Source of the DNA: Helicobacteraceae bacterium
Lineage (GTDB): Bacteria > Campylobacterota > Campylobacteria > Campylobacterales > Helicobacteraceae
Length of the DNA stretch: 31,955 bases
Assembly (NCBI GenBank): GCA_900766555.1
Contig: CAAFVR010000018.1
Location: 1-31,955 of the forward strand
Direction: 5' to 3'
Part shown: one piece after another, positions 25,687-31,955 of the stretch
Numbering within the stretch: the first letter of the stretch is position 1
How the letters are laid out: each line of letters begins with the position of its first letter
Notes under the pieces: generated by a model
What the model was told of the DNA's origin: nothing
Seen by the model: only the letters and a program-made list of their open reading frames with translations
Database searches by the model: none
Program-made: the position numbers and the translations under genes

Positions 25687-26403
25687 TTGTTAGAAATATT
25701 TACGGCGATTTTTGTATTAATTTTGCTTGAAATAATCCTAGGCATTGATAACATTATTTTTATCTCAATATGCGTGTTAAAACTCCCGTCACATCAGCAG
25801 AAATTTGCGCGATTACTTGGACTTGGACTTGCGATGTTTGCGCGGGTTGCGCTACTTTTTTCAATGTCTTGGTTAATCACGCTAGAGGATAATCTTTTTT
25901 ATATTTATGATCTCGGCTTTAGTGGCAAAGAGCTCTTTTTGATAGCTGGCGGGCTATTTTTGATATATAAGGGCATTAGCGAAATTATCGAATTTTCATA
26001 TATTCCAAAGCCGGCTCAAAGCAATGGGGCTAGATCCAAACTGATGCTCGTTTTATCGCAAATTGTGGTGTTAGATATCGTATTTTCGCTTGATTCTGTG
26101 ATAACGGCGATTGGTTTTTTACAGGGACTTAATTTTACAAATACGCAAATTATAGCTATCGGATCTGGCGTTATCATATTAACAGTTTTAGTCATGATGG
26201 TTGCGATTACGCCAATTGGGAATTTTATCTCAAGGCATCAAAGTATCAAAATTCTAGCGCTAATGTTTTTAGTTTTAGTTGGCGCAGACCTTGTGCTAGG
26301 CGGCTTTGAGCTGCATATCCCGCGCGGCTATATCTATAGCGCTATGGGCTTTGGAGCAATTTTTGAGATCATAAATATTATTAAAAGACGCAAGATCCAA
26401 TGA
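25687..26403 (+). CDS. TerC-family integral membrane protein
   Basis: The 238-residue, multi-span membrane protein has the two TerC acidic motifs: LEIILGIDNIIF at about 14-25 and VVLDIVFSLDSVITAIGF in the second half. Family members are linked to tellurite resistance and, in other bacteria, to manganese export and metal loading of exported proteins; which applies here is unknown. The TTG start lies directly after the corA stop and matches the usual N-terminal position of the first helix. It overlaps cutA by four bases (ATGA). With corA and cutA it suggests a metal-ion theme. Confidence 0.88.
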   Translation: MLEIFTAIFVLILLEIILGIDNIIFISICVLKLPSHQQKFARLLGLGLAMFARVALLFSMSWLITLEDNLFYIYDLGFSGKELFLIAGGLFLIYKGISEIIEFSYIPKPAQSNGARSKLMLVLSQIVVLDIVFSLDSVITAIGFLQGLNFTNTQIIAIGSGVIILTVLVMMVAITPIGNFISRHQSIKILALMFLVLVGADLVLGGFELHIPRGYIYSAMGFGAIFEIINIIKRRKIQ

Positions 26404-26711
26404 AAAGCTTTGTAATTATTAAAACCACATATCCAGATGAAAGCTCGGCCAAAAAGGCGCAGCAACTTTTATTGGATTCAAAGCTATGTGCTTGCGCTAG
26501 CATTTCTAATGTCCAAAGTACCTATATTTGGCAGGGCGAATTAAAGCATTGTATAGAATATGAGTTATCTATCAAGACATTAAAATCTCATAAAAAGCTA
26601 GCTATAAAAAATATCAAAATCTCACATCCATACGAATTGCCAGAAATAATATGCCTAAAGGCTAAAGCGCAAGATAATTATTATAAATGGTTAAAAATAA
26701 GCCTAAAATGA
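26400..26711 (+). CDS. cutA: Divalent-cation tolerance protein CutA
   Basis: A 103-residue ferredoxin-like trimer protein. CutA is tied to copper tolerance in E. coli, but its biochemical role is unsettled. Family marks are TTYPDESSAKKAQ, CACASISNVQSTYIWQGE at about 30-47, the E-x-E/IKT strand and HPYELPEI at 76-83. Start and stop both overlap neighbours by ATGA, so it is translated within the pgk-hemL cluster. Confidence 0.92.
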   Translation: MKSFVIIKTTYPDESSAKKAQQLLLDSKLCACASISNVQSTYIWQGELKHCIEYELSIKTLKSHKKLAIKNIKISHPYELPEIICLKAKAQDNYYKWLKISLK

Positions 26712-26992
26712 AGCCAGAAAAAGAACTAAAACAAGAAAAAAAAGAAGAGAAAGAAGAACTAAAAGAAAAAGAGGAGCCAAAATATAGCAAAATAATACAA
26801 GGTGCCACTGCGCTTAGCCTTGGTATTTCCATCGTTGTGGCGCTATTAATTGGAGTATTAATTGGCATTGGCTTGGTCAAACTTTTTGGTCACAAATGGC
26901 TTATTTTTATAGGATTATTTCTAGGTCTAGGCGCTGCGATATCAAATGTAATAAAAGCTTATAAAAAACAAAAAGATCTGCTTGATTCATGA
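26708..26992 (+). CDS. AtpZ/AtpI-like small membrane protein
   Basis: A 94-residue protein with a very charged N-terminal arm (residues 1-26, mostly Lys and Glu) and two hydrophobic helices (about 31-56 and 61-84). It contains GVLIGIGLVKLFGHKWLIFIGLFLGLGAAISNVIKAYK, the AtpZ/AtpI pattern. Related proteins accompany F0F1-ATPases and have been linked to c-ring assembly or Mg2+ handling; no ATPase genes are present here. An ATG at 26687 is possible, but the one at 26708 forms the ATGA overlap seen throughout this cluster. Confidence 0.75.
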   Translation: MKPEKELKQEKKEEKEELKEKEEPKYSKIIQGATALSLGISIVVALLIGVLIGIGLVKLFGHKWLIFIGLFLGLGAAISNVIKAYKKQKDLLDS

Positions 26993-27429
26993 CTAAAATG
27001 CAAAAAGCGCTTGCAATTGGCGCTATTTTTAACGGATCTGGCGTTGCACTTGGCTCTATTTTGTCGCCAAATATTAAATTTTTTGTAAGCTTTGAGCTAA
27101 GTTTTATATGCTTTTGTTTAATGTCATATCTTAGTTACAAGCGAGCTTTTGTGATATTGCATGATATTTCCAAAAAAGCCCAAGAGGCAGAGGGGACCCA
27201 AGAGACAGAAGAGGCGGAAGAGAGTATAAAAAAGCAGGGTAGGTTAATTGGTTTTAAGTTACTTTTTAATGCGCGCATGCTTTTGTTTTATCTCATATTT
27301 TGTGTGCTACTTTTTGGCCTATTTTATGTACAGCACTTTAGCGCGCTTGGCTTTATTTTAGGTTTATTTTTAGCATCAATTTCTATTGTTTGCGTATTGA
27401 TATTAAGGATGTTTTATGAAAAATTTTGA
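26989..27429 (+). CDS. Hypothetical four-helix membrane protein upstream of hemL
   Basis: I do not recognise a named family. The 146-residue product has four likely membrane helices (about 7-25, 30-50, 97-113 and 117-139). A cytosolic loop between helices 2 and 3 is rich in Glu and Thr (QEAEGTQETEEAEES at about 65-79). It follows the AtpZ-like gene with an ATGA overlap and overlaps the hemL start by 14 bases. A similar small membrane protein beside hemL is known in Campylobacter, so position is conserved, but no function is established. It could be a second AtpI-type accessory protein. Confidence 0.75.
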   Translation: MTKMQKALAIGAIFNGSGVALGSILSPNIKFFVSFELSFICFCLMSYLSYKRAFVILHDISKKAQEAEGTQETEEAEESIKKQGRLIGFKLLFNARMLLFYLIFCVLLFGLFYVQHFSALGFILGLFLASISIVCVLILRMFYEKF

Positions 27430-28726
27430 AAATAAAAAGTTTCTAGCTAGCATAAATGCGTTCAATGAGGCAAAGCAGGTCATCCCTGGCGGCGTGAATT
27501 CGCCCGTTCGCGCCTTTAATGCCGTAAGCGGAAATCCGCCATTTATCAGATCTGGCAATGGTTTTGAGCTAATAGATATTGATGGAAATAGTTATATTGA
27601 TTTTGTGCAAAGTTTTGGCCCGCTAATTTTTGGCCACGCCGATAGCGATATTATCGAGGCGATTACTTCTGCAGCCGCATTGGGTACGACATTTGGCGCG
27701 CCAACGATTGAAGAGACGACATTATGCAAGTTAATAATTGAGCAATACGATGGTATCGATAAATTGCGCCTTGTAAGCTCTGGCACGGAGGCTGTTATGA
27801 GCGCAATACGCGTAGCTAGGGCCAAGAGCAAAAAATCTGGGATATTAAAATTTGATGGATGCTATCATGGACATAGCGACGCTTTGCTTGTTAGCGCTGG
27901 ATCTGGTCTAGCCACAAATGGGACTCCAAGTTCGCTCGGCGTGCCGCTAGATGTGACAAAACACACATTTGTCGCGCGATATAATGATATAGCACATGTA
28001 AAAGAGATCTTAAAAACGCAAGAAATTGGCGTCGTAATAATTGAGCCTATCGCTGGAAATATGGGACTTGTGCCATCAGATCCTGAATTTTTGCAAGAAT
28101 TGCGCTTGCTTTGTGATGAATTTAATGTCATATTAATTTTTGATGAAGTGATGAGCGGCTTTCGATGCGGCCTAAATAGCGCACAGGGCCTTTATGGCGT
28201 GGTGCCGGATATGGCGACATTTGGTAAAGTAGTGGGCGGCGGCTTGCCGCTCGCTGCTTTTGGCGGTAGATCTGATATCATGAGTTTGCTTAGCCCAGAT
28301 GGCGGCGTTTATCAGGCTGGAACGTTATCTGGCAATCCGCTAGCCGTTGTAGCTGGCATCACCACGCTTAAAAAGCTCAAAAAAGACAGGTCAATTTTCA
28401 CTAGACTTGAGAGCTTGGCTACGCGCTTTTGTGATGGATTAAAAATTCTAGCAAATGAGGCTGGCTTTAATATGCAAGTTGTCGTGCGCGGATCGATGTT
28501 TGGCTTCTTTTTTAATGATAATCGGGTCAAAAATTTTGATGATGCCAAAAGATCGGATCTAGCGCGCTTTGCTAAATTTCATGATTTTATGGTGCAACAT
28601 GGCGTTTATTTATCATGCTCCACATTTGAGACAAATTTTATCTGTGCGCCAATGGATGAAGCCACAATTGATAATGCGCTTATTGCGGCAAAAAATGCCT
28701 TTTTTGATATGAATGATGAATATTAA
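27416..28726 (+). CDS. hemL: Glutamate-1-semialdehyde 2,1-aminomutase
   Basis: PLP enzyme that makes 5-aminolevulinate from glutamate-1-semialdehyde, the C5 route to haem. The 436-residue product begins with INAFNEAKQVIPGGVNSPVRAF, has DFVQSFGPLIFGH, SSGTEAVMSAIRVAR, DGCYHGHSD, FDEVMSGFR, and the PLP lysine K271 in ATFGKVVGGGLP. Length is normal. AAGG at 27405-27408 lies inside the upstream gene. It is last in the pgk-hemL cluster, and its TAA abuts the prfA stop with no space for a separate terminator. Confidence 0.97.
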   Translation: MKNFENKKFLASINAFNEAKQVIPGGVNSPVRAFNAVSGNPPFIRSGNGFELIDIDGNSYIDFVQSFGPLIFGHADSDIIEAITSAAALGTTFGAPTIEETTLCKLIIEQYDGIDKLRLVSSGTEAVMSAIRVARAKSKKSGILKFDGCYHGHSDALLVSAGSGLATNGTPSSLGVPLDVTKHTFVARYNDIAHVKEILKTQEIGVVIIEPIAGNMGLVPSDPEFLQELRLLCDEFNVILIFDEVMSGFRCGLNSAQGLYGVVPDMATFGKVVGGGLPLAAFGGRSDIMSLLSPDGGVYQAGTLSGNPLAVVAGITTLKKLKKDRSIFTRLESLATRFCDGLKILANEAGFNMQVVVRGSMFGFFFNDNRVKNFDDAKRSDLARFAKFHDFMVQHGVYLSCSTFETNFICAPMDEATIDNALIAAKNAFFDMNDEY

Positions 28727-29785
28727 TTAATTTTGCAGCGCCTCGGCCTGTGCATGCGCATTTAGCGCGTCAATTACGCCATCTAGATTCCCGCCAAGCA
28801 TAACTTCCTCAAGATTATATAGCGTAAGTCCGATGCGATGGTCTGTTATGCGATTTTGCGGATAATTATATGTTCGTATGCGCTCGCTCCGATCGCCAGA
28901 TCCGATCTGAGACTTGCGACTTTGCGCATTTTGCGATTCGATCCTTTGACGCTCATCGTCATAAATGCGAGCCTTTAGGATTTTTAGCGCTTTATCTTTA
29001 TTTTTATGCTGGGATTTTTCATCCTGGATTGATACGGTTATGCCAGTTGGGATATGCGTTATGCGCACGGCTGAATCGGTCGTATTTACGCATTGCCCGC
29101 CATTTCCGCCCGCGCGGAACACTTCGACTTTCAAATCGCTTGGATTTATTTGCACTTCTATGTCATCTAATTCTGGCATGAGCGCAATTGTTATCGCAGA
29201 AGTATGGATGCGCCCTTGATTTTCCGTATCTGGGACGCGCTGGACGCGATGTGTGCCGCTCTCATATTTCAGCTTTGAATACGCGCCAGATCCTTTGATT
29301 AGTGCGATCAATTCTTTGTAGCCGCCCACTGCATTTTCGCTTGAGCTTATGATTTCAATTTTCCAGCCCTTTAGATCCGCATAGCGGCAATATGCGCGGA
29401 ACATATCGCCCACAAATATGCCAGCTTCGTCGCCGCCAGATCCGGCGCGCAGCTCAAGGTAGACATTTTTTTGGTCATTTGGATCTTTTGGGATTAATAG
29501 AATTTTTATTTCAGATTCGAGTTCTTTGCAGCGTTCTTCGAGATGTTTTATTTCATCGCGTGCTAGAGCGCCTAGCTCGCTGTCATTTAGTAATATTTTA
29601 TTTTCTTCGATTTGATTTATAGCATTTATATAATCTTTTGCTGCATTGGCTAGATCTTCTAGGTCGCTTCGCTCTTTGCTTAGGGCCGTTAATTTTTGTA
29701 TATCTTGCGTTATTTCGCTACTAGCTAGTAATTCTGTCAGCTCATCAAAGCGAACAATTACCGGATTTAGCTTGCTTAGTAACAT
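28727..29785 (-). CDS. prfA: Peptide chain release factor 1
   Basis: Recognises UAA and UAG and triggers peptidyl-tRNA hydrolysis. The 352-residue product has the catalytic GGQ at 229-231 in RAGGNGGQCVNTTDSAVRIT. The stop-codon tripeptide position reads P185-D186-T187 in QRVPDTENQGRIHTS; E. coli has PAT, and the middle residue varies among bacteria. Also clear are ELRAGSGGDEAGIF, DEKSQHKNKDKAL and GSGDRSERIRTYNYPQNR. It follows rpsT on the minus strand after 15 bases. The reduced ribosome binding site suggests read-through from rpsT. Confidence 0.97.
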   Translation of the reverse strand: MLLSKLNPVIVRFDELTELLASSEITQDIQKLTALSKERSDLEDLANAAKDYINAINQIEENKILLNDSELGALARDEIKHLEERCKELESEIKILLIPKDPNDQKNVYLELRAGSGGDEAGIFVGDMFRAYCRYADLKGWKIEIISSSENAVGGYKELIALIKGSGAYSKLKYESGTHRVQRVPDTENQGRIHTSAITIALMPELDDIEVQINPSDLKVEVFRAGGNGGQCVNTTDSAVRITHIPTGITVSIQDEKSQHKNKDKALKILKARIYDDERQRIESQNAQSRKSQIGSGDRSERIRTYNYPQNRITDHRIGLTLYNLEEVMLGGNLDGVIDALNAHAQAEALQN

Positions 29786-29800
29786 AATAAAATCGCAAAA

Positions 29801-30073
29801 TTAAGCTGGAATGGCTATTTTCTTTACGCTAGCATTGAGCCTTGAGACTTTACGACTGGCTGTATTTTTCTTGATAATACCCTTGCTTACGAATTTATGA
29901 AGCTCTTTATTTGCTATTTTTAGCGCTTCTTGAGCTTTATCTACTTCATTTTTATTTACACTTTCGCGCACAGCTTTTATGATATTTTTTATACGCGTTC
30001 TGTAATATCTGTTACGCTCTGTGCGCTTTTGCGTTTGGCGGATGCGTTTTTCAGCGGATTTATGTGTCGCCAT
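29801..30073 (-). CDS. rpsT: 30S ribosomal protein S20
   Basis: Small helical protein that binds 16S rRNA early in 30S assembly. The 90-residue product begins MATHKSAEKRIRQTQKRTERNRYYRTRIKN and includes GIIKKNTASRKVSRLNASVKK, both family signatures. AAGGAG lies just before the ATG. On the minus strand TATAAT (30108-30113) lies 35 bases upstream of the ATG and is a good promoter for rpsT-prfA. Confidence 0.97.
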   Translation of the reverse strand: MATHKSAEKRIRQTQKRTERNRYYRTRIKNIIKAVRESVNKNEVDKAQEALKIANKELHKFVSKGIIKKNTASRKVSRLNASVKKIAIPA

Positions 30074-30107
30074 GCGACTCCTTCTATATTATTAAAAGTA
30101 AGGCAAA

Positions 30108-30113
30108 ATTATA
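30108..30113 (-). promoter_or_regulatory. -10 box for rpsT-prfA
   Basis: A perfect TATAAT on the minus strand in the 59-base gap between the divergent rpsT and glmM genes. There is no matching -35 at normal spacing (a TTGCAA lies only 13 bases upstream). The position leaves a short leader with AAGGAG. I see no comparably good box for glmM on the plus strand. Confidence 0.55.
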
Positions 30114-30132
30114 CCAAAATTTGGATTTGCAA

Positions 30133-31467
30133 ATGAAGATTTTTGGCACAGATGGAGTTCGCGGCGTAGCTGGAATTGATATCACACCATTTTTGACACT
30201 TAAGCTCGGTATCGCAGCGGGATTATATTTCAAAAAAAGCTCGCATGCTAACAAAATTTTAGTAGGCAAAGATACGAGAAAAAGCGGCTATATGATTGAA
30301 AATTCGCTCGTATCCGCGCTCACTTCAATAGGTTATGACGTCGTGCAAGTAGGGCCGATGCCCACACCTGCGATTGCTTTTTTGACGCAGGATTTGCGAT
30401 GTGACGCTGGAGTTATGATATCAGCTAGCCATAATTCTTATGAAGATAATGGCATAAAATTCTTTGATCGCAACGGATCTAAGCTCGATATAGAAGCCGA
30501 AGAAGAAATTGAGCAAATTTTTAGTAACTCAGATCTGCTTGATATATCCTTTAAAACGCATGCGGATATCGGGAGCTCAAAACGCGTAGATGACGTTATC
30601 GGGCGCTATATTACGCATATTAAAAGTTCTTTTAGGCGCGATTTTACAATGCAAGGTTTACGCATCGTGATAGATTGCGCAAATGGAGCCGCCTATAAAG
30701 TCGCACCCACGATTTTTAAAGAACTTGGCGCGGATGTAATTGTGATAAATAATTCTCCAAATGGATTAAATATTAATGATAAATGCGGAGCGATCGCGGC
30801 AAATGAATTAAGCGAAAATGTCCTAAAATATCGCGCTGACATCGGCTTTGCTCTAGATGGCGATGCCGATAGATTGGTTGTTGTAGACGAAAAAGGCGGA
30901 ATAATACATGGTGATAAATTAATTGGTGCGTTAGCTCTCTTTCAAAAATCATTAAAAAATTTGGCCAAAAATAAAGTTGCAATAACGCATATGAGTAACC
31001 TAGCCTTAGAGGATTTTTTAAAAACACATGGCATTGATACATTGCGATGTGATGTTGGCGATAAATTCATAAGCTCTGTTATGCAAAAAGAGGGACTAAA
31101 TTTTGGCGCCGAACAGAGCGGACATATCATTTTTAATGATTTTGGCAAAACGGGCGATGGGCTAGTTTCCGCGCTCCAAGTCACCGGACTTTTAAAATAT
31201 AGCAATAAGCTAGCTAGCGAAATTTTAAATCCATTTGAGCTATACCCCTTTGTGCTAGAAAGTATAAAAGTCAAAGAAAAGCGCCCGCTAGATGACATAA
31301 AAGAAATAGTCGAATTTAAAAATAAACTAAATGCGCGCAAAATCCGCCATTTGATCCGATATTCTGGTACGGAAAATAAGCTCAGAATCCTACTTGAATG
31401 CAAAGATATAAAAGCGCTAAAAAGCGCCAAAGAAGAAATAGGGCAAATCTGCATCAGATCGCTATAG
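30133..31467 (+). CDS. glmM: Phosphoglucosamine mutase
   Basis: Converts glucosamine-6-phosphate to glucosamine-1-phosphate on the way to UDP-GlcNAc for peptidoglycan and LPS. The 444-residue product begins MKIFGTDGVRGVAG. It has the catalytic serine S99 in MISASHNSYEDNGIKFF, the Mg2+ loop DGDADR at 242-247, and the C-terminal phosphate-binding IRYSGTENKLRILLE. The ATG at 30133 gives the conserved N-terminus; an earlier in-frame ATG at 30064 would start inside rpsT. The ribosome binding site is weak. In Helicobacter the gene is also called ureC. Confidence 0.97.
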   Translation: MKIFGTDGVRGVAGIDITPFLTLKLGIAAGLYFKKSSHANKILVGKDTRKSGYMIENSLVSALTSIGYDVVQVGPMPTPAIAFLTQDLRCDAGVMISASHNSYEDNGIKFFDRNGSKLDIEAEEEIEQIFSNSDLLDISFKTHADIGSSKRVDDVIGRYITHIKSSFRRDFTMQGLRIVIDCANGAAYKVAPTIFKELGADVIVINNSPNGLNINDKCGAIAANELSENVLKYRADIGFALDGDADRLVVVDEKGGIIHGDKLIGALALFQKSLKNLAKNKVAITHMSNLALEDFLKTHGIDTLRCDVGDKFISSVMQKEGLNFGAEQSGHIIFNDFGKTGDGLVSALQVTGLLKYSNKLASEILNPFELYPFVLESIKVKEKRPLDDIKEIVEFKNKLNARKIRHLIRYSGTENKLRILLECKDIKALKSAKEEIGQICIRSL

Positions 31468-31955
31468 CTTAATCTAAATAATCTAAGAAGAGGAAAGACG
31501 CAGAGGTAGGTGAGGTGGGGGGCTTAAGTTTTAAATGCGCTTCTTTGTTGTTTGTTTTTGAGCTTCATTTCTTCATTTCTTGGGTGTCTGTTTGTTTTAT
31601 TGCATTCTTATCCCAAGCCAAGCTTACAATCAGAGAAAGAGATCAATTGCGAGTAAATAGCTGCATGAAACTAAGAATCTGCGGGGCTGAGGGCTATTTC
31701 GTATGCAGCCACTGCGGATCTAGCGCCCTGCGCGGTTCTATTTCCTAGGCTCCCCTTGTGGTTCTATTGCTAGAGTTTTGCTTTTAGGCTCGCAATTCCC
31801 TAGCGAGATAATGCTGTGGCGAAGGGCGTTGTGGGCGCCCTAGAATCTCCCAACTCCCTAGCGAGATAATGCTGGGATGAAGGGGATGAACTGGCGAAGG
31901 GCGTTTTGGGTGCACTAGAATCTCCCCCTCCAATACCATAATCTCCATACCTTAG
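31468..31955. other. Gene-free right end of the window
   Basis: After glmM I find no gene I can support. A 77-codon plus-strand frame at 31515-31748 lacks a ribosome binding site and family features. The sequence changes character: G-rich runs, a GGTTCTATT word twice near 31733 and 31760, and an imperfect tandem repeat at its end. It may be an old remnant or intergenic repeat sequence continuing beyond the window. Confidence 0.55.
31798..31926 (+). repeat. Imperfect tandem repeat, two copies
   Basis: Copy 1 spans 31798-31851 and copy 2 spans 31856-31926. Both begin with CCCTAGCGAGATAATGCTG, both contain TGGCGAAGGGCGTT, and both end with CTAGAATCTCCC after a variable stretch. Copy 2 has an extra 17 bases (31875-31891) with two GGATGAA words. 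Copy 1 includes the perfect palindrome GGGCGCCC at 31833-31840. The unit resembles no insertion-sequence end that I recognise. Confidence 0.8.

Noticed and set aside
30942..31454. 170-codon minus-strand frame opposite glmM
   Set aside because: Shadow of glmM; Ser/Leu-rich with no motif, while the plus strand encodes a complete conserved enzyme.
31515..31748. 77-codon plus-strand frame after glmM with a CSHC-like stretch
   Set aside because: No ribosome binding site, odd composition, no recognisable family; the two-cysteine stretch alone is not enough to claim a zinc finger.
1..31955. Over-representation of GCGC as a second word
   Set aside because: GCGC is also very common, but it follows directly from preferred codons (Ala GCG, Arg CGC and their junctions), so I could not separate it from codon bias.

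Overview
The window reads as a chromosomal core region of a Helicobacter-like epsilonproteobacterium. The strongest sign is the single 2,889-codon frame carrying RpoB fused to RpoC, an arrangement known from Helicobacter and Wolinella. The AT-rich coding with Helicobacter-type gene orders (ndk-yceD-rpmF-plsX-fabH; rpoBC-rpsL-rpsG-fusA), TATAAT-type promoters without clear -35 boxes, a class II DAHP synthase and a signal-peptide-bearing ATP-dependent DNA ligase all agree with this. I cannot name the species.

Layout. 1-1380: the tail of an unidentified gene, a periplasmic LigE-type DNA ligase, and gatC on the opposite strand meeting it stop-to-stop. 1381-2574: aroG (class II DAHP synthase, an unusually short form). 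2627-17221: the transcription/translation cluster secE-nusG-rplK-rplA-(L10 leader)-rplJ-rplL-(paired hairpins)-rpoBC-rpsL-rpsG-fusA. The usual tuf, rpmG and tRNA-Trp upstream of secE are absent. 17489-19009: a monocistronic outer-membrane barrel protein with its own promoter and terminator. 19010-20019: about 1 kb without an intact gene, containing what looks like decayed coding sequence on the minus strand. 20020-23363, minus strand: hup, tRNA-Arg(CCU), ndk, yceD, rpmF, plsX, fabH, linking chromatin, nucleotide, ribosome and fatty-acid/phospholipid initiation functions. 23521-28726, plus strand: pgk, corA, terC, cutA, atpZ-like, an unknown membrane protein and hemL, tightly packed with mostly ATGA-type overlaps. 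28727-30073, minus strand: prfA and rpsT. 30133-31467: glmM. 31468-31955: no convincing gene, but an imperfect tandem repeat.

No insertion sequence, prophage, CRISPR array or defence system is visible. The most unusual signal is spread over the whole window. The 6-mer palindrome RGATCY (AGATCT, GGATCT/AGATCC, rarely GGATCC) occurs about 100 times by hand count, against roughly 25-30 expected from base composition. Codon choice at Gly-Ser and Arg-Ser pairs appears bent toward it. This resembles a genome-wide signature such as a DNA-uptake or methylation-linked word more than a local element. Other points worth a look are the short DAHP synthase, the rplL-rpoB hairpin pair, zero-gap convergent stops, the decayed region and the terminal repeat.
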